Below, in pieces: positions 4,827-5,677 of a stretch of DNA of 5,677 bases. How positions within the stretch are numbered: the first letter of the stretch is position 1; each line of letters begins with the position of its first letter. The DNA is from Gammaproteobacteria bacterium (GTDB lineage Bacteria > Pseudomonadota > Gammaproteobacteria > S012-40). The stretch covers positions 1-5,677 of the forward strand of contig JAOUGF010000172.1 of the NCBI GenBank assembly GCA_029857925.1, written 5' to 3'. Under the pieces are notes generated by a model. It worked only from the letters and a program-made list of their open reading frames with translations. It ran no database searches and had not been told where the DNA came from. The position numbers were made by a program, and so were the translations under genes.

Positions 4827-4903
4827 CCGCGCAAACCATTGCAGGCCGGTGTTAGGCGCATGTTATGCTGTGCATCACTAAATTTTAGGGATGTCATTGG
4901 CGA
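4672..4903. other. Intergenic region between the sigma operon and the barrel gene
   Basis: Of these 232 bp, the first 155 belong to the repeat element. Removing the element and one CTAG copy leaves a 77-bp gap between the DUF3106 stop and the next start. The remaining 4827-4903 has no clear promoter. TTGCAG (4839-4844) and TATGCT (4864-4869) are 19 bp apart, which is too long for confidence. No simple terminator with a U-run is seen after the operon. Confidence 0.55.
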
Positions 4904-5677
4904 ATGCTGCTGGGTTGGCTGCGGGTATTGTATTGGGGCGGGGCCTGTCTTATTGTCGGGCCGGTCTTTGCGGAAGAAGACCCCGCCGAGCTATTTCCGT
5001 TTGAGTCGCAAGAATACTCGCAATGGTCGGCCGCACCCACGTTGGACAGCGCGGGTGGTCGCGGGCTCAATATCGGCTTAAACAGTAAATTCTTGTCAGG
5101 TACCCGTTTAATCGCCGGTGGAGGGTACAGTGACGTGCGAAATTCCTCCGCGAATTCCTATTCGTGGTCTTTTGGTTTGCTGAGTAGTGCCCAGGAAGAT
5201 TTCGCGTTTGGGGTATTTTATGAGGGCTGGCGACGCAATACCCCGAAGGAAACGCGTTGCGGTCGCATGCGCATCAACTGCGTAGAGACGCAGAGCCAAT
5301 TGCGCCAGACCAGCGTCGAAGGTGTGCGCACCTCGCTTACCTGGTCGTCCACCCACGTGCACATCGGCCTAGACCCGGTGACGCAACGCATTGTATTGGC
5401 GAATGACCTGATCTCCCAAGAACTGTTCAGCGTCGGTGCGCGTGCGAGCGCAGGTGTCTTCGGATTTAATGGATGGGATATGAATGCGTGGGCCGGCGAC
5501 ACCACGTTTAGCCGCAGCCTGAAAGATTTCGCAAATTTTTATAGCGCGCCAGGTGGGGCGCGCACGTTGGATTTGCGCGGTGTCGAATTTGGTTTCGGTG
5601 CTGGGTATACCTGGAACCCATGGCATGCCAGTGCGAGTTGGTCGCAGGCGCGGTTGGTGGTCAGCGGAAAAGTCGAG
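4904..5677 (+). CDS. Partial exported protein, probably an outer-membrane beta-barrel (3' end outside the window)
   Basis: The frame is open from ATG 4904 to the right edge, 258 codons with no stop. An in-frame TAG at 4886-4888 makes this ATG the first usable one. The Shine-Dalgarno is poor (AGGG 13 nt upstream). Seen: a signal peptide with a hydrophobic core (about 8-20) and a VFA cleavage site after A23; an acidic start of the mature protein (EED); then many short segments of alternating residues rich in aromatic and Gly, for example GLNIGLNSKF (54-63), LIAGGGYSDV (69-78), YSWSFGLLSS (86-95), FAFGVFYEGW (100-109) and VEFGFGAGYTW (227-237). These look like beta-hairpins of an outer-membrane barrel. 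C119 and C126 in a loop (CGRMRINC) could form a disulfide. I do not recognise the family. Same strand as the sigma operon; co-regulation is possible but not shown. Confidence 0.8.
   Translation, partial: MLLGWLRVLYWGGACLIVGPVFAEEDPAELFPFESQEYSQWSAAPTLDSAGGRGLNIGLNSKFLSGTRLIAGGGYSDVRNSSANSYSWSFGLLSSAQEDFAFGVFYEGWRRNTPKETRCGRMRINCVETQSQLRQTSVEGVRTSLTWSSTHVHIGLDPVTQRIVLANDLISQELFSVGARASAGVFGFNGWDMNAWAGDTTFSRSLKDFANFYSAPGGARTLDLRGVEFGFGAGYTWNPWHASASWSQARLVVSGKVE

Noticed and set aside
4411..4839. 142-codon minus-strand frame crossing the repeat element
   Set aside because: Antisense to the DUF3106 gene and spanning the inverted repeats; no start signal or recognisable content.
4839..4869. TTGCAG and TATGCT as a promoter of the barrel gene
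   Set aside because: The spacing is 19 bp and both hexamers are poor matches.
4839..5081. 80-codon plus-strand frame at the start of the barrel gene
   Set aside because: Out of frame with the long open frame from 4904, which has a signal peptide and barrel pattern.

Overview
The window reads as chromosomal DNA of a GC-rich gammaproteobacterium. The 188-residue Dcd and the Mrp/ApbC protein are of the type found in Pseudomonas and relatives. The sigma factor / DUF3619-like / DUF3106 cassette is also familiar from beta- and gammaproteobacteria. The genus cannot be fixed from this sequence. All gene names and family assignments are from memory of the families, not from a search.

Layout. (1) Bases 1-568, minus strand: the first 189 residues of a lipoprotein gene running off the left edge. 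It has a clear lipobox and a beta-sandwich-like domain. (2) Bases 569-921: an AT-richer non-coding stretch holding that gene's Shine-Dalgarno and a probable promoter. (3) Bases 922-2708, minus strand: mrp/apbC followed by dcd. Between them lie two strong hairpins and a separate dcd promoter, so dcd can probably be transcribed independently. (4) Bases 2709-3014: a divergent intergenic region with a probable mrp promoter and a 7-bp inverted repeat. (5) Bases 3015-4671, plus strand: four tightly overlapping genes. They encode an ECF-type sigma factor, a one-span membrane protein that is probably its anti-sigma factor, a 77-residue exported or lipid-anchored protein, and an exported DUF3106 protein built of seven short repeats. 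(6) Bases 4668-4826: a 159-bp non-coding element with 22-bp imperfect terminal inverted repeats and CTAG at both ends. It is probably a MITE-like non-autonomous transposable element inserted exactly at the stop codon of the operon's last gene. (7) Bases 4904-5677, plus strand: the first 258 residues of an exported, probably outer-membrane beta-barrel protein running off the right edge.

How the parts work together. Dcd supplies dUTP for thymidylate synthesis and Mrp handles Fe-S clusters; they are housekeeping neighbours rather than partners. The four-gene operon looks like a cell-envelope signalling unit. The sigma factor would be held by the membrane protein, whose acidic tail would face the periplasm, and two periplasmic products from the same transcript could feed the signal. 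Its inducer and regulon are unknown. The two most interesting items are this little-studied operon and the structured 159-bp repeat at its end. Both edge genes are open at the window boundary and have no in-window stop codon.
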